From: Planococcus sp. ISL-109 | Lineage (GTDB): Bacteria; Bacillota; Bacilli; Bacillales_A; Planococcaceae | Length of the DNA stretch: 55,783 nt | Direction of reading: 5' to 3' | Assembly (NCBI RefSeq): GCF_018613655.1 | Contig: NZ_JAGGPW010000011.1 | Coordinates: forward strand, 35,831 to 91,613 | Shown here: piece after piece, positions 29,472 through 37,970 of the stretch | How positions within the stretch are numbered: position 1 is the stretch's first letter | Layout: each line of letters begins with the position of its first letter | Program-made: the position numbers and the translations under genes | The notes under the pieces: model-generated | The model's input: only the letters and a program-made list of their open reading frames with translations | What the model was told of the DNA's origin: nothing | Databases searched by the model: none

Positions 29472-29960
29472 TCACGATTGCATCGTCAACTCCACCCATT
29501 GCCCCCCTGTCACATGAAGCAAGTCTTGTGGCGAAAGCTTTAATTGGGCGCCGATTTTTCCGGCGGAGACGATCATTTCTTCAAGGGAGGCTGCATCGCT
29601 GGCGATAAATGTCGAAAACGGCTTTTTCATGCCGATCGGCGAACAGCCGCCGCGCACATAACCGGTCAGTGGCAAAATCTCTTTGACCGGCACTAAGTCG
29701 ATTTTCTTTTCGCCGCACGCTTTGGCGGCCAGTTTTAAATCCAATTCTTCTGCGACAGGCACTAGAAATACATAATGATTTTTAGAAGAACCCGCTGCTA
29801 CAAGTGTTTTGTAGACGGCTTGAACCGGATAATCGATTTTTGCGGCAACGGAAACACCGTCCACTTTTCCGTCGTCCGTGCTGTAGTGGATCGGCTCATA
29901 GTCGATTTTTTCCCGGTCGAGTATGCGGGCGGCATTGGTCTTTGCTGCTTTTTTCGCCAC
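29472..29960 (-). CDS. ybaK: Cys-tRNA(Pro)/Cys-tRNA(Cys) deacylase, YbaK-like
   Basis: A 162-residue single-domain trans-editing protein of the YbaK/EbsC type, which removes cysteine from mischarged tRNA-Pro. The family lysine lies in YKTLVAAG near residue 50 and the GGCSPIGMKKP loop near 104. The start is GTG with GGAGG 7 nt upstream. It follows topB by 14 nt on the same strand, so both are probably cotranscribed. Confidence 0.9.
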   Translation of the reverse strand: MAKKAAKTNAARILDREKIDYEPIHYSTDDGKVDGVSVAAKIDYPVQAVYKTLVAAGSSKNHYVFLVPVAEELDLKLAAKACGEKKIDLVPVKEILPLTGYVRGGCSPIGMKKPFSTFIASDAASLEEMIVSAGKIGAQLKLSPQDLLHVTGGQWVELTMQS

Positions 29961-29974
29961 CTTGCAACCTCCTG

Positions 29975-32134
29975 TCAGTCTTTTTGTTCGAGCAATTTTT
30001 TCAAGGCGTCAGCCATTGCCGTATTTTGCGGCGGCTCGTCCTGTTTATTCATAAATTGATTGACGTCTTTTTTATTCGCTTTTGACTGGCTTGATTTTTT
30101 GCGTTTTTCAAATGCCGAAAGTTTTTCCCGGTGTCCGCATTTGCAGACGAACATTTTGTTGTCGCCGTCTCCGACCATGTCCATGCGCTTATGGCAGTTC
30201 GGGCAGCGGGCATTCGTCTGCATGGAAACATTTTTCTTGAATCCGCATTCGCGGTCCTGACAGACGTGCATCTTGCCGCGTTTGCCGTTCACTTCAAGAA
30301 GCGGCTTGCCGCAATCCGGGCACATTTTGCCGGTGATGTTATCGTGCTTGAATTTTTGGTCGCTAGATTTGATTTCAGCAACCGATTTTTCCGAAAAGGC
30401 AATCATTTCTTTCATGAATTGCTCTTTCTTCAGCTGGCCTTTGGCGATTTTCGTCAATTGCGTTTCCCAATCGGCCGTCAGTTTCGGCGATTTCAGATCT
30501 TCCGGAGCGAGTTGCAATAATTGGCGCCCTTTGGATGTGACCGTCAAGTCTTTGCCCTTTTTCTCAATCAGGAAGCTATTGAACAATTTATCGATAACGT
30601 CCGCTCGCGTCGCGACAGTGCCGAGGCCGCCTGTTTCGCCGAGCGTCTGGATGAGCGCTTTCGATTCGCCCGCCATGAATTGAGACGGATTTTCCATCGC
30701 GCCGAGCAGTGTTCCTTCATTGAAAAAAGCAGGCGGTTTGGTTTTGCCTTCCGTCAGCGTGATGCCTTTCAACTCAACCGTCTGCCCTCGCTCGAATGCC
30801 GGCAAGGTCGAATCGCCTGCTTCGTCATCATCTTTGTATACGCGTTTCCAACCTTCTTCGCGGATTGTATTGCCTTTTGCCTGGAACGTCTCGCCGGACA
30901 CATCGAGGCTTACGGTCGTCCGGTCATACTCGTGCTGCGGCAGAAATACCGCAAGAAAGCGGCGGACGATCATATCGTAAAGCTTGTATTCCTTGTCGCT
31001 GAGATCATGAAGCGGCGGCGTTTCTTCCGTCGGGATGATGGCGTGATGATCGGAAACTTTAGCGTCATCGATGACGCCTTTTTGAGGAACTCCCGCACTC
31101 TTTAATGCCGTATTCGCGAGCGAACGGTATTCACCGACCTGCACCGCTTTGATGTGATCTTTCAGCGTGCTTTTCATATCGCTCGTCAAATGCTTGGAAT
31201 CGGTACGCGGATACGTAACGATTTTGTAGCGCTCATAGAGATTCTGCAAAGTGTTGAGCGTTTCTTTTGCTGACCAGCTATAGCGCTTATACGCTTCTTT
31301 TTGCAATTCGGTCAAATCAAACAAGGGAGGGGCCGGCTGTTTTTTCGGTGTCACTTTGACGTCCGTCACGTTCCCTTTATTTGCCTCGTCGAGCTTGGCG
31401 AATAATTGATCGATTTTTTCTTTATCGAAACACTGCGAAGATTTGCCATCTGTCCATGTGAATGCTGCTTTATCGCTGATTGCTTGAAGCCCGTAGTACG
31501 ATTTCGGCTGGAAGTTGCGGATGTCGTTTTCGCGCGCCGCAATCATCGCAAGCGTCGGCGTCTGCACGCGTCCTGTCGACAATTGGGCATTATGCTTCAC
31601 CGTCAACGCGCGCGTCGCATTGATGCCGACGACCCAGTCGGCTTCGGCACGGGCAACCGCTGCCTGGTACAGATTTTCATACGCCTTGCCGTCTTTTAAG
31701 TTGTGGAAGCCGTCTTGAATCGCTTTATCGGTAACAGAGGAAATCCATAGCCGCTTGATTGGTTTGTTGATTTTCGCTTGCTCCAAAATCCAGCGGGCGA
31801 CCAGTTCCCCTTCCCGCCCGGCATCGGTCGCGATGATGACTTCATTCACGTCTCCACGAGTGAGCTGTGCTTTAACCGCATTGTATTGCTTCATCGTTTG
31901 CTTGATCGGCACGAGCTTGAACGGCTCTGGAATAATGGGCAAATTTTCCATCTTCCATTCTTTAAAGTCGTTATTGTATTGCTCCGGCTGTGCGTGCGTC
32001 ACCAAATGGCCGAGTGCCCAGGTGACGATATATTGTTTTCCTTCTAGAAAGCCGTTTCCTTTTTGTGAGCATCCGAGCACTCGCGCAATATCGCGCGCAA
32101 CGGATGGTTTTTCTGCAAGAACTACTGATTTCAT
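29975..32134 (-). CDS. topB: DNA topoisomerase III
   Basis: Type IA topoisomerase of 719 residues. The TOPRIM domain starts with Glu9 (AEKPS) and contains the acidic ATDAGREGE at 102-110. The active-site Tyr308 lies in TYPRTDS. LSTGRVQTPTLAM at 185-197 is conserved in the fold. A C-terminal zinc-ribbon region (about 605-680) shows CPDC, CQDREC, CPNC and CKCG pairs, followed by a basic tail. AAAAGGGG precedes the ATG. Confidence 0.96.
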   Translation of the reverse strand: MKSVVLAEKPSVARDIARVLGCSQKGNGFLEGKQYIVTWALGHLVTHAQPEQYNNDFKEWKMENLPIIPEPFKLVPIKQTMKQYNAVKAQLTRGDVNEVIIATDAGREGELVARWILEQAKINKPIKRLWISSVTDKAIQDGFHNLKDGKAYENLYQAAVARAEADWVVGINATRALTVKHNAQLSTGRVQTPTLAMIAARENDIRNFQPKSYYGLQAISDKAAFTWTDGKSSQCFDKEKIDQLFAKLDEANKGNVTDVKVTPKKQPAPPLFDLTELQKEAYKRYSWSAKETLNTLQNLYERYKIVTYPRTDSKHLTSDMKSTLKDHIKAVQVGEYRSLANTALKSAGVPQKGVIDDAKVSDHHAIIPTEETPPLHDLSDKEYKLYDMIVRRFLAVFLPQHEYDRTTVSLDVSGETFQAKGNTIREEGWKRVYKDDDEAGDSTLPAFERGQTVELKGITLTEGKTKPPAFFNEGTLLGAMENPSQFMAGESKALIQTLGETGGLGTVATRADVIDKLFNSFLIEKKGKDLTVTSKGRQLLQLAPEDLKSPKLTADWETQLTKIAKGQLKKEQFMKEMIAFSEKSVAEIKSSDQKFKHDNITGKMCPDCGKPLLEVNGKRGKMHVCQDRECGFKKNVSMQTNARCPNCHKRMDMVGDGDNKMFVCKCGHREKLSAFEKRKKSSQSKANKKDVNQFMNKQDEPPQNTAMADALKKLLEQKD

Positions 32135-32245
32135 AAGCTAAAACCCCTTTTCTACAGCGTCTAGTATATCATCTTCTCCCCGCTCTTGTGCAGAGGACAC
32201 TCTCACGTTCTTCTCTCTTTGAACAACCGGCTTCATTATGCAATA

Positions 32246-32283
32246 CCATGAAAAAAACCTCCCGGAGGAGGTTTTTTTCATGG
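32246..32283. terminator. Terminator overlapping the flavin reductase stop
   Basis: Stem CCATGAAAAAAACCTCC against GGAGGTTTTTTTCATGG; the left arm's T-rich complement provides the tract on the minus strand. The stop codon of the neighbouring gene is inside the stem. Confidence 0.85.
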
Positions 32284-32844
32284 TTTATCGAGTGCTTCTT
32301 TCGACAAGTGCGTGCTCATTTCCGCGTATTGGACGAACACGCGGGCGAGTTCGCGCAGACGTTTGTGTACGTCTTCGTTGATGATTGCATTCATGTCGTC
32401 GAAATGACTCGTATGCGTATAGACGTAATTCGGTGTCACCAAGCAGCGGAAATAATCGAGAATCGGCTTCAACTGGTTCTCAATAACCAAATGATGCTGA
32501 TTTGTGCCGCCGTTTGCAACGATTGATACCGGCTTATAGCGCATTGTGCGCGGGTGCAGCATATCGAATGCGTTTTTCAAAACGCCTGGAATCGATCCCT
32601 GAAAAATTGGGGAAGCGATAATATAACCATCCGCCTCTTCAAACCTGCGCACCATTTCGCGCATGCTATCGTTGTATTCCGCTGTTGGGCGGCCATCGAC
32701 GAATTGATGCTCATAATCACTCATGCTCAAAATGCTCAATTCCATCTCCGGGTTCGATTGCTCCAGATAGATTTTGACCTGTTCCAATACGACGCCGGTC
32801 TTGCGCCCGATGATTGTTCCATCCACCAATAAAATCTTCATCAT
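32278..32844 (-). CDS. NADPH-dependent FMN reductase family protein
   Basis: A 188-residue flavodoxin-like reductase. The N-terminal strand LLVDGTIIGRKT is the FMN phosphate loop, SPIFQGSIPGVLKNAFD near residue 80 is the family signature, and a C-terminal helical segment probably mediates dimer contacts. Members reduce FMN, azo dyes, quinones or chromate; no specific substrate can be read. GGAGG lies 7 nt before the ATG. The gene appears to be alone. Confidence 0.85.
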   Translation of the reverse strand: MMKILLVDGTIIGRKTGVVLEQVKIYLEQSNPEMELSILSMSDYEHQFVDGRPTAEYNDSMREMVRRFEEADGYIIASPIFQGSIPGVLKNAFDMLHPRTMRYKPVSIVANGGTNQHHLVIENQLKPILDYFRCLVTPNYVYTHTSHFDDMNAIINEDVHKRLRELARVFVQYAEMSTHLSKEALDKP

Positions 32845-32997
32845 CCTGAATCCTCCTCGAATACGTATCGCCAGGCAGTTTGTCTGCCCTTAACTATTAT
32901 TTTCTATGAGTACAGCGCGATATGCGCCGCAGCTATTGTTTATCATAGCAAAGACAGTTTGCCCGTGCGTATCGATAGGGCTTATTGTGGAAATATT

Positions 32998-34821
32998 TCA
33001 TTCTTTAGTCTGAGGCCCTTTCTTGTTGCGCTTGATTTCCAAACGCTCCTGAATCCGGTCGGAATCACGCTCTGGACCTGTAAAGCTGACGATTGTATCA
33101 CCTTGTTTCGGTTCCAGTACTTTATCGGAACTGAAGAATTCGATGTTTCCTTGTGCATTTTCAATGAACAGCGGAATAGTATTAGCTGACCACTTTTTAT
33201 TGTATTCCTCATAGGTGAATCGGTCTGTTAATTTCGTGGAACGGATGGCGTATCCCTGTTCTGTTTTTTCATCAAGTGCATGGATGTTCCAATCTTCAGT
33301 GAAGAGGATTCGGCCACTTAATGATGCATGGAAGTCGGCTGGGTCTCCTTCATGGATTGCCGTCTGGTACAAATTGTTACGCCCCATTTCAGGCACGAAA
33401 TTATTGACGACAAGCGCATTAAAAGAATCTGTTTCCGAAGCAACAATCATTTTTTCATAAGGTGTTAGCTCCACTTCATATTCAGTATGCTCGGATAAAA
33501 TATTACCGACATAGGTATTGATTCCTAATTGTCGGGCATTATTTAAACGTCCCCAAGAAGCATCGACCAGCAAGACATTTTTGCCCATATCATGAAGAGC
33601 TTTCGCCAGTACCGTTGTAAATCGGCTAGCGCCAATAATAATCACTCCAGGCTCCTGCGCGGAAGCTAGTCCCAATTTGCGCCCGGCCCATGTAATGGTA
33701 AAGCCATGGGCAACGACTGTTGAGAATACCAGTGCAAATGTCAAGGCTGTCAGAAGCTCTGCGTCTTCGAATCCGGCACCGAGCAAGACATTGGCGAAAT
33801 ATCCAGAAACCGTAAGTGCGACAATGCCCCTCGGAGCAATCCAGCCGACCAACGCCTTTTCCTGCCAGCTGAGTTCGGTCCCGATTGTTGATAGCCAAAT
33901 GGAGATCGGCCGGACGATAAAGAGCATAACCAAAACAAATGAAATGATAGACCAATTGAAGATTTCAAGAAGCACTTCCATGCTGAGTGATGCTGTGAGC
34001 ATCAAAAAGACGCTCGAAATCAGCAAAACGGAAATATTTTCTTTAAAGTGCCTCATATCATTAATTGACGCGATATTCATATTCGCCATGACCATACCCA
34101 TCGCGGTCACCGCAAGTAATCCCGTTTCGTGCATGACGATGTCTGATATTACAAAAGTCAGAAGCACTACGCCAAAAACCATCGGCGATTTCAAAAATTC
34201 CGGAATTTGCCCTCGCTCAAACATCCAGCCAAGACCAAGACCGGCCCCAGCCCCGAGCGCCGTTGCAAAAATCGATGCTAAAAAGAATAAGCCGAATGCC
34301 GCAGCAGTTACATCGCCTTGCGCAAATAAAACAAATTGGAAGGCAAACAAAGCGAGCAAAGCACCGAACGGATCAACGATAATCCCTTCCCATTTCAACA
34401 GTGCAGCGGGACGCGCTTTTAATTTCGCCTGCCGGAGCAATGGCAAAATAACAGTCGGCCCTGTAACGATGAACAGGCCACCGATTACAAACGAAACGCC
34501 CCAGGATAAGCCAGCCACATAATGGGCCGCAAGTGCCCCCCCAATCCAAGCAAGAAATGCCCCGAATGTCACAATCCGCCAAACCGGCTTATTGAATCCG
34601 CGAATCTCTTTTAAATTGAGGTTTAAACTTCCTTCGAATAGGATGATTGCGACAGCAAGTGATACAAGCGGCCCGAAAAGATCACCAAAACTTTCTTCGG
34701 GGGTGATGATGCCGAATATCGGTCCGACCAATAACCCTGCAATCGACATTAATACAATCGCTGGAAGCCTGAGACGCCAAGCGATCCATTGCGATAGTAC
34801 GCCGAGAAAAATAATAAGCAT
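32998..34821 (-). CDS. Cation:proton antiporter (CPA1/NhaP type) with RCK-like tail
   Basis: A 607-residue protein with about 12 transmembrane helices (to residue ~390) and a cytoplasmic nucleotide-binding/TrkA-C-like region (about 395-600; GVIIIGASRF then a Rossmann pattern). Motifs FIVTGPTVILPLL near 120 and WEGIIVDPFGAL near 143 carry the transport acidic residue. The start is doubtful: the ATG at 34821 has no ribosome site, while GGAAGGAAG and an ATG at 34850 are in another frame. Codons just upstream in the coding frame read DSLLFDL, fitting a first helix. Confidence 0.85.
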   Translation of the reverse strand: MLIIFLGVLSQWIAWRLRLPAIVLMSIAGLLVGPIFGIITPEESFGDLFGPLVSLAVAIILFEGSLNLNLKEIRGFNKPVWRIVTFGAFLAWIGGALAAHYVAGLSWGVSFVIGGLFIVTGPTVILPLLRQAKLKARPAALLKWEGIIVDPFGALLALFAFQFVLFAQGDVTAAAFGLFFLASIFATALGAGAGLGLGWMFERGQIPEFLKSPMVFGVVLLTFVISDIVMHETGLLAVTAMGMVMANMNIASINDMRHFKENISVLLISSVFLMLTASLSMEVLLEIFNWSIISFVLVMLFIVRPISIWLSTIGTELSWQEKALVGWIAPRGIVALTVSGYFANVLLGAGFEDAELLTALTFALVFSTVVAHGFTITWAGRKLGLASAQEPGVIIIGASRFTTVLAKALHDMGKNVLLVDASWGRLNNARQLGINTYVGNILSEHTEYEVELTPYEKMIVASETDSFNALVVNNFVPEMGRNNLYQTAIHEGDPADFHASLSGRILFTEDWNIHALDEKTEQGYAIRSTKLTDRFTYEEYNKKWSANTIPLFIENAQGNIEFFSSDKVLEPKQGDTIVSFTGPERDSDRIQERLEIKRNKKGPQTKE

Positions 34822-34924
34822 GAGATCAAATAATAAACTATCGATGGCATCTCACTTCCTTCCTTTTTTTGCTATTATATAGGAGCAATAGCGGGCATTG
34901 AAAGCGAAAACCCGAGCGTTTCAA

Positions 34925-34953
34925 TTTAAATTTCACGAGAATGTGTTACAATA
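34925..34953 (+). promoter_or_regulatory. Promoter of the SE1832-type gene
   Basis: TTTAAA (34925-34930), 17 nt, TACAAT (34948-34953) with an extended TGT before the -10 box. Confidence 0.6.
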
Positions 34954-34976
34954 CAGAGAAAACTAGGGTGATTGGA

Positions 34977-35159
34977 TTGAACAAGCAAGAAGTCGAATAC
35001 GCCATTACTGAATTAAAGGACGATTACATGCGCCATCAAGGTGATATTGAAAAACTGGAATCGACCGGTCATACTAAAATGATTCACAAAGCCGAAGAAC
35101 GGCTTGAAAAATTGGAACAGCGTCTTGCGGAATTAAACCAAAAACTCGCGGAACTTTAA
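34977..35159 (+). CDS. SE1832 family small protein
   Basis: A 60-residue, highly charged helical protein that probably forms a coiled coil (heptad-like leucines in EERLEKLEQRLAELNQKL). It resembles the SE1832 family of Firmicutes; the function is unknown. The start is TTG with AGGGTG 6 nt upstream. It lies 37 nt before an ABC-F gene and could be cotranscribed with it. Confidence 0.82.
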   Translation: MNKQEVEYAITELKDDYMRHQGDIEKLESTGHTKMIHKAEERLEKLEQRLAELNQKLAEL

Positions 35160-35196
35160 CCGCGATTTTTTTTATGGAAAGTGGAGGAACACATAC

Positions 35197-36762
35197 ATGA
35201 GCTTATTAACAGTAGAAAACCTGAGCCACACGTTCGGGGATCGCACTTTATTCAATGACATTTCATTTCGTTTAGTCGAAGGGGAACATGTTGGATTGGT
35301 CGGAGCAAACGGCGTCGGAAAATCAACGCTGATGAACATTTTAACCGGCAAACAAATCCATGATGCCGGCAAAGTCGAATGGCAGCCAAGAACCCATTAT
35401 GGATACTTGGACCAACACACACAATTGACACCGGGACGCAGCATCCGGGAAACTTTGCAGGATGCCTTTTTGCCACTTTATGAAAAGGAACAGGAATTGA
35501 ACGACATCGCCATGAAAATGGGGGAAGCCGACCCGGAGCAACTCGAAGAATTGCTTGAGCAAATGGCTGAAGCACAGGATGCACTTGATGCCGGCGACTT
35601 CTATACGCTTGATGTTAAAATCGAAGATATCGCTCGCGGCCTTGGCCTCAACGCCATCGGTCTTGAGCGCAGCGTCGAATCCCTTTCAGGCGGACAGCGG
35701 ACCAAGCTGCTTCTTGCTAAACTTTTGCTTGAAAAACCAAAAGTTTTATTACTCGATGAGCCGACCAACTATTTGGACGAAGAGCATATCCAATGGCTCG
35801 TCAACTATTTGAAAAACTACCCACACGCCTTTTTACTGATCTCACACGATACCGAATTCATGAGCTCGGTCACAGATGTCATTTTCCATATGGAATTTTC
35901 ACGCTTGAACCGTTACACGGCAACTTACGAAAAATTCATTGAGCTTGCGGAATTAAGCAAAAAGCAGCACCTTGATGCGTATGAAAAACAAGAAGACATG
36001 ATCAAAAAAACCGAAACCTTTATTGCCAAAAATAAAGCACGCGCCTCGACAACAGGTCGTGCAAAATCCCGCCAAAAGCAATTGGACCGTCTGGACCGCA
36101 TCGAAAAACCTGAAATGGCGGCCAAACCGCAGTTCGCCTTCAAGGAAACGCGCAGCCCGAGCCGCTATGTCGTTGAAGCTGAAGCACTGCACATCGGCTA
36201 CGACAAGCCATTATTGCCGCCGTTATCGTTTATGATCGAGCGCGGCGAGAAAATTGCACTTGTCGGCATGAACGGCGTCGGGAAATCGACATTGCTCAAA
36301 ACGATGCTCGGAAAAATCAAGCCGCTTGACGGCGATGTCATCCGCGGTGAGTACTTGACGCCAAGTTATTTCGAACAGGAAGTCAAAGCACCGACCCACC
36401 GTCCGATTGATGAGATCTGGGATGCCTATCCATCGATGGATCAAGGCCAAGTGCGCGGCGCACTCGCCCGCACCGGCCTGAAGAGCGAACACATCGACCG
36501 CCCGATGACCCAATTGAGCGGTGGCGAACAAGCGAAAGTTCGCTTGTGCAAACTGATGCTCGAGGAAAGCAATTGGCTCATTTTCGATGAACCGACGAAC
36601 CACTTGGACATCGATGCGAAAGCTGAACTCAAGCGCGCGATGCAAGCCTATAAAGGCACCATCGTCCTCGTCAGCCACGAACCGGACTTCTATGAAGGTC
36701 TCGCCACGAAAGTGTGGAATGTCGAAGACTGGATCGAAGCCGGCAAACAAGATCAAGAGTAA
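35197..36762 (+). CDS. ABC-F family ATPase (YfmM-like)
   Basis: Cytoplasmic tandem ATPase without membrane domain, 521 residues. Domain 1 has Walker A GANGVGKST near residue 37, signature LSGGQRT near 163 and LLLDEPTNYLD. Domain 2 has GMNGVGKST near 354, LSGGEQAK near 443 and LIFDEPTNHLD. Between them a charged helical linker (about 245-310) is the ribosome-reaching P-site motif region. ABC-F proteins act on stalled ribosomes or in drug protection; the nearest B. subtilis relative seems to be YfmM. GGAGG precedes the ATG. Confidence 0.93.
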   Translation: MSLLTVENLSHTFGDRTLFNDISFRLVEGEHVGLVGANGVGKSTLMNILTGKQIHDAGKVEWQPRTHYGYLDQHTQLTPGRSIRETLQDAFLPLYEKEQELNDIAMKMGEADPEQLEELLEQMAEAQDALDAGDFYTLDVKIEDIARGLGLNAIGLERSVESLSGGQRTKLLLAKLLLEKPKVLLLDEPTNYLDEEHIQWLVNYLKNYPHAFLLISHDTEFMSSVTDVIFHMEFSRLNRYTATYEKFIELAELSKKQHLDAYEKQEDMIKKTETFIAKNKARASTTGRAKSRQKQLDRLDRIEKPEMAAKPQFAFKETRSPSRYVVEAEALHIGYDKPLLPPLSFMIERGEKIALVGMNGVGKSTLLKTMLGKIKPLDGDVIRGEYLTPSYFEQEVKAPTHRPIDEIWDAYPSMDQGQVRGALARTGLKSEHIDRPMTQLSGGEQAKVRLCKLMLEESNWLIFDEPTNHLDIDAKAELKRAMQAYKGTIVLVSHEPDFYEGLATKVWNVEDWIEAGKQDQE

Positions 36763-36769
36763 GCATATA

Positions 36770-36818
36770 AAAACCCACTCCCCACGCAAAGTTCCATCAG
36801 CGTGTGGAGTGGGTTTTT
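36770..36818 (+). terminator. Terminator after the ABC-F gene
   Basis: Stem AAACCCACTCC...GGAGTGGGTTT with an inner ACGC/GCGT pair, followed by TTCTTG. Confidence 0.88.
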
Positions 36819-36923
36819 CTTGTTTAATGATTTCAACAGCCTAACTAGACTAGCGACTGAAGAAATCGGGAATTCGTGTGCGGCAAGGTTGAACGGTTCG
36901 TTTTCAGTTTCATCAAGATATCC

Positions 36924-37010
36924 GCCGTCTCGCGCTCACGGGTGAAGCGAAGTAGTGAGACAGGTGGTCTTCCTGGCTCAATACGAAAGCTCAACCCTAA
37001 GCGAGACGGC
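36924..37010 (-). repeat. Hairpin repeat family B, copy 3
   Basis: Minus-strand copy: GCCGTCTCGC at one end and GCGAGACGGC at the other are perfectly complementary, with GTATTGAGCCAGGAAGACCA and the CACCTG loop between. It is nearly identical in its centre to the copies at 55120-55206 and 55368-55454. Confidence 0.8.
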
Positions 37011-37082
37011 TTTTATATTTCATGGAATTGAGTGTGTGAAAATTTTTTTACTTCTTAATTATTCGTCCGCACTAGCAAACAA

Positions 37083-37190
37083 ACTTAGCTAGTTTAGTGC
37101 GTGCTGGAAAACACCTTTCCCCCTCACTAGTTATCGAGAAGAATTGTGCAGCATCATTTTTGCCAACAGAGAGATGTCTTACATTACTTG
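37083..37190 (+). repeat. Repeat family C, copy 1
   Basis: An A/T-rich segment that recurs at 55562-55668. The core CCCTCACTAGTTATC and GAAGAATTGTGCAGCATC is almost identical in both. It lies 73 nt beyond a hairpin B copy here and about 107 nt beyond one at the right end. No coding capacity. Confidence 0.7.
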
Positions 37191-37481
37191 CTATATAAGT
37201 TGAACTAATAAATTTCCACTGTAGATATTCCGCAAAACCACTCCGAGAAAAGCTTTGCTCAGCTTCCCTACGCTTATTCATTTCCTGCGGGCGAGCGCCA
37301 AGCCTCCTCAGCCGCTTCGAAACCCTTGTGCCTCCCACATCTGCACGGCAGATGCGTCGCACTGTGGGAGCAGCACGGTTTTCTCCGTAGTTTTGCTACA
37401 TATCTGTTTGTTCGCAAATTGTTAATGGTCAAGTAGTAGTGGTAATTCACTGATATTTCTTTAGTTCAACATATATAGCTA

Positions 37482-37903
37482 CTCTAAACCTAGAGCTGGA
37501 GCGGAAGGGGCTGACGCCGGAGGGACCGCGCGGGACTGGCGAGACACGGATGGCCCTGGAGCGCAAGCTCTACCCTCACTTTTTATACCCAACTCTTCTA
37601 GCAAATCAAAATCCGCAACTGATTTCTGCTTGCAGTATCGAAAACGCGATGCCCCTGCTTACCTCTCTAAACCTAGAGCTCAAGCGGAAGGGGCTGACGC
37701 CGGAGGAACCGCGCGGGACTGGCGAGACAAATGCGGCGCGCACTTTGCGGCACATTGGCTCGACGCCCCCCGGTTGGAGCGCAGTCTCATAGCACAAGCA
37801 ACTTAAACATGAAAAGTATGGGATTTCTTTTCTTACCACCTATCTATCAAAAGACAAAGAAACTATTACCACTATAAACCTAGAGACAGTGCGCAGTCTC
37901 CTA
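37482..37903 (+). repeat. Intergenic repeat family A-like, tandem copies
   Basis: The 65-bp unit CTCTAAACCTAGAGCT...CGCGGGACTGGCGAGACA occurs at 37482-37546 and again at 37665-37729 (offset 183 bp, about three differences). A worn third copy lies at 37870-37903. TTGGAGCGCAGTCTC at 37774-37790 is the family A end block also found at 24026-24040. The whole gap 36820-37970 contains no recognisable gene. Confidence 0.7.
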
Positions 37904-37970
37904 AACTAACAACAATTTAGACATAAAAAATACATCAAACTTCTTAATAGAAGGCCTTTTTTTCTAACGT

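Noticed and set aside
37072..37362. Minus-strand 96-residue frame in the repeat-rich gap
   Set aside because: It overlaps repeat C and GC-rich repeat sequence; composition is unlike the neighbouring genes.
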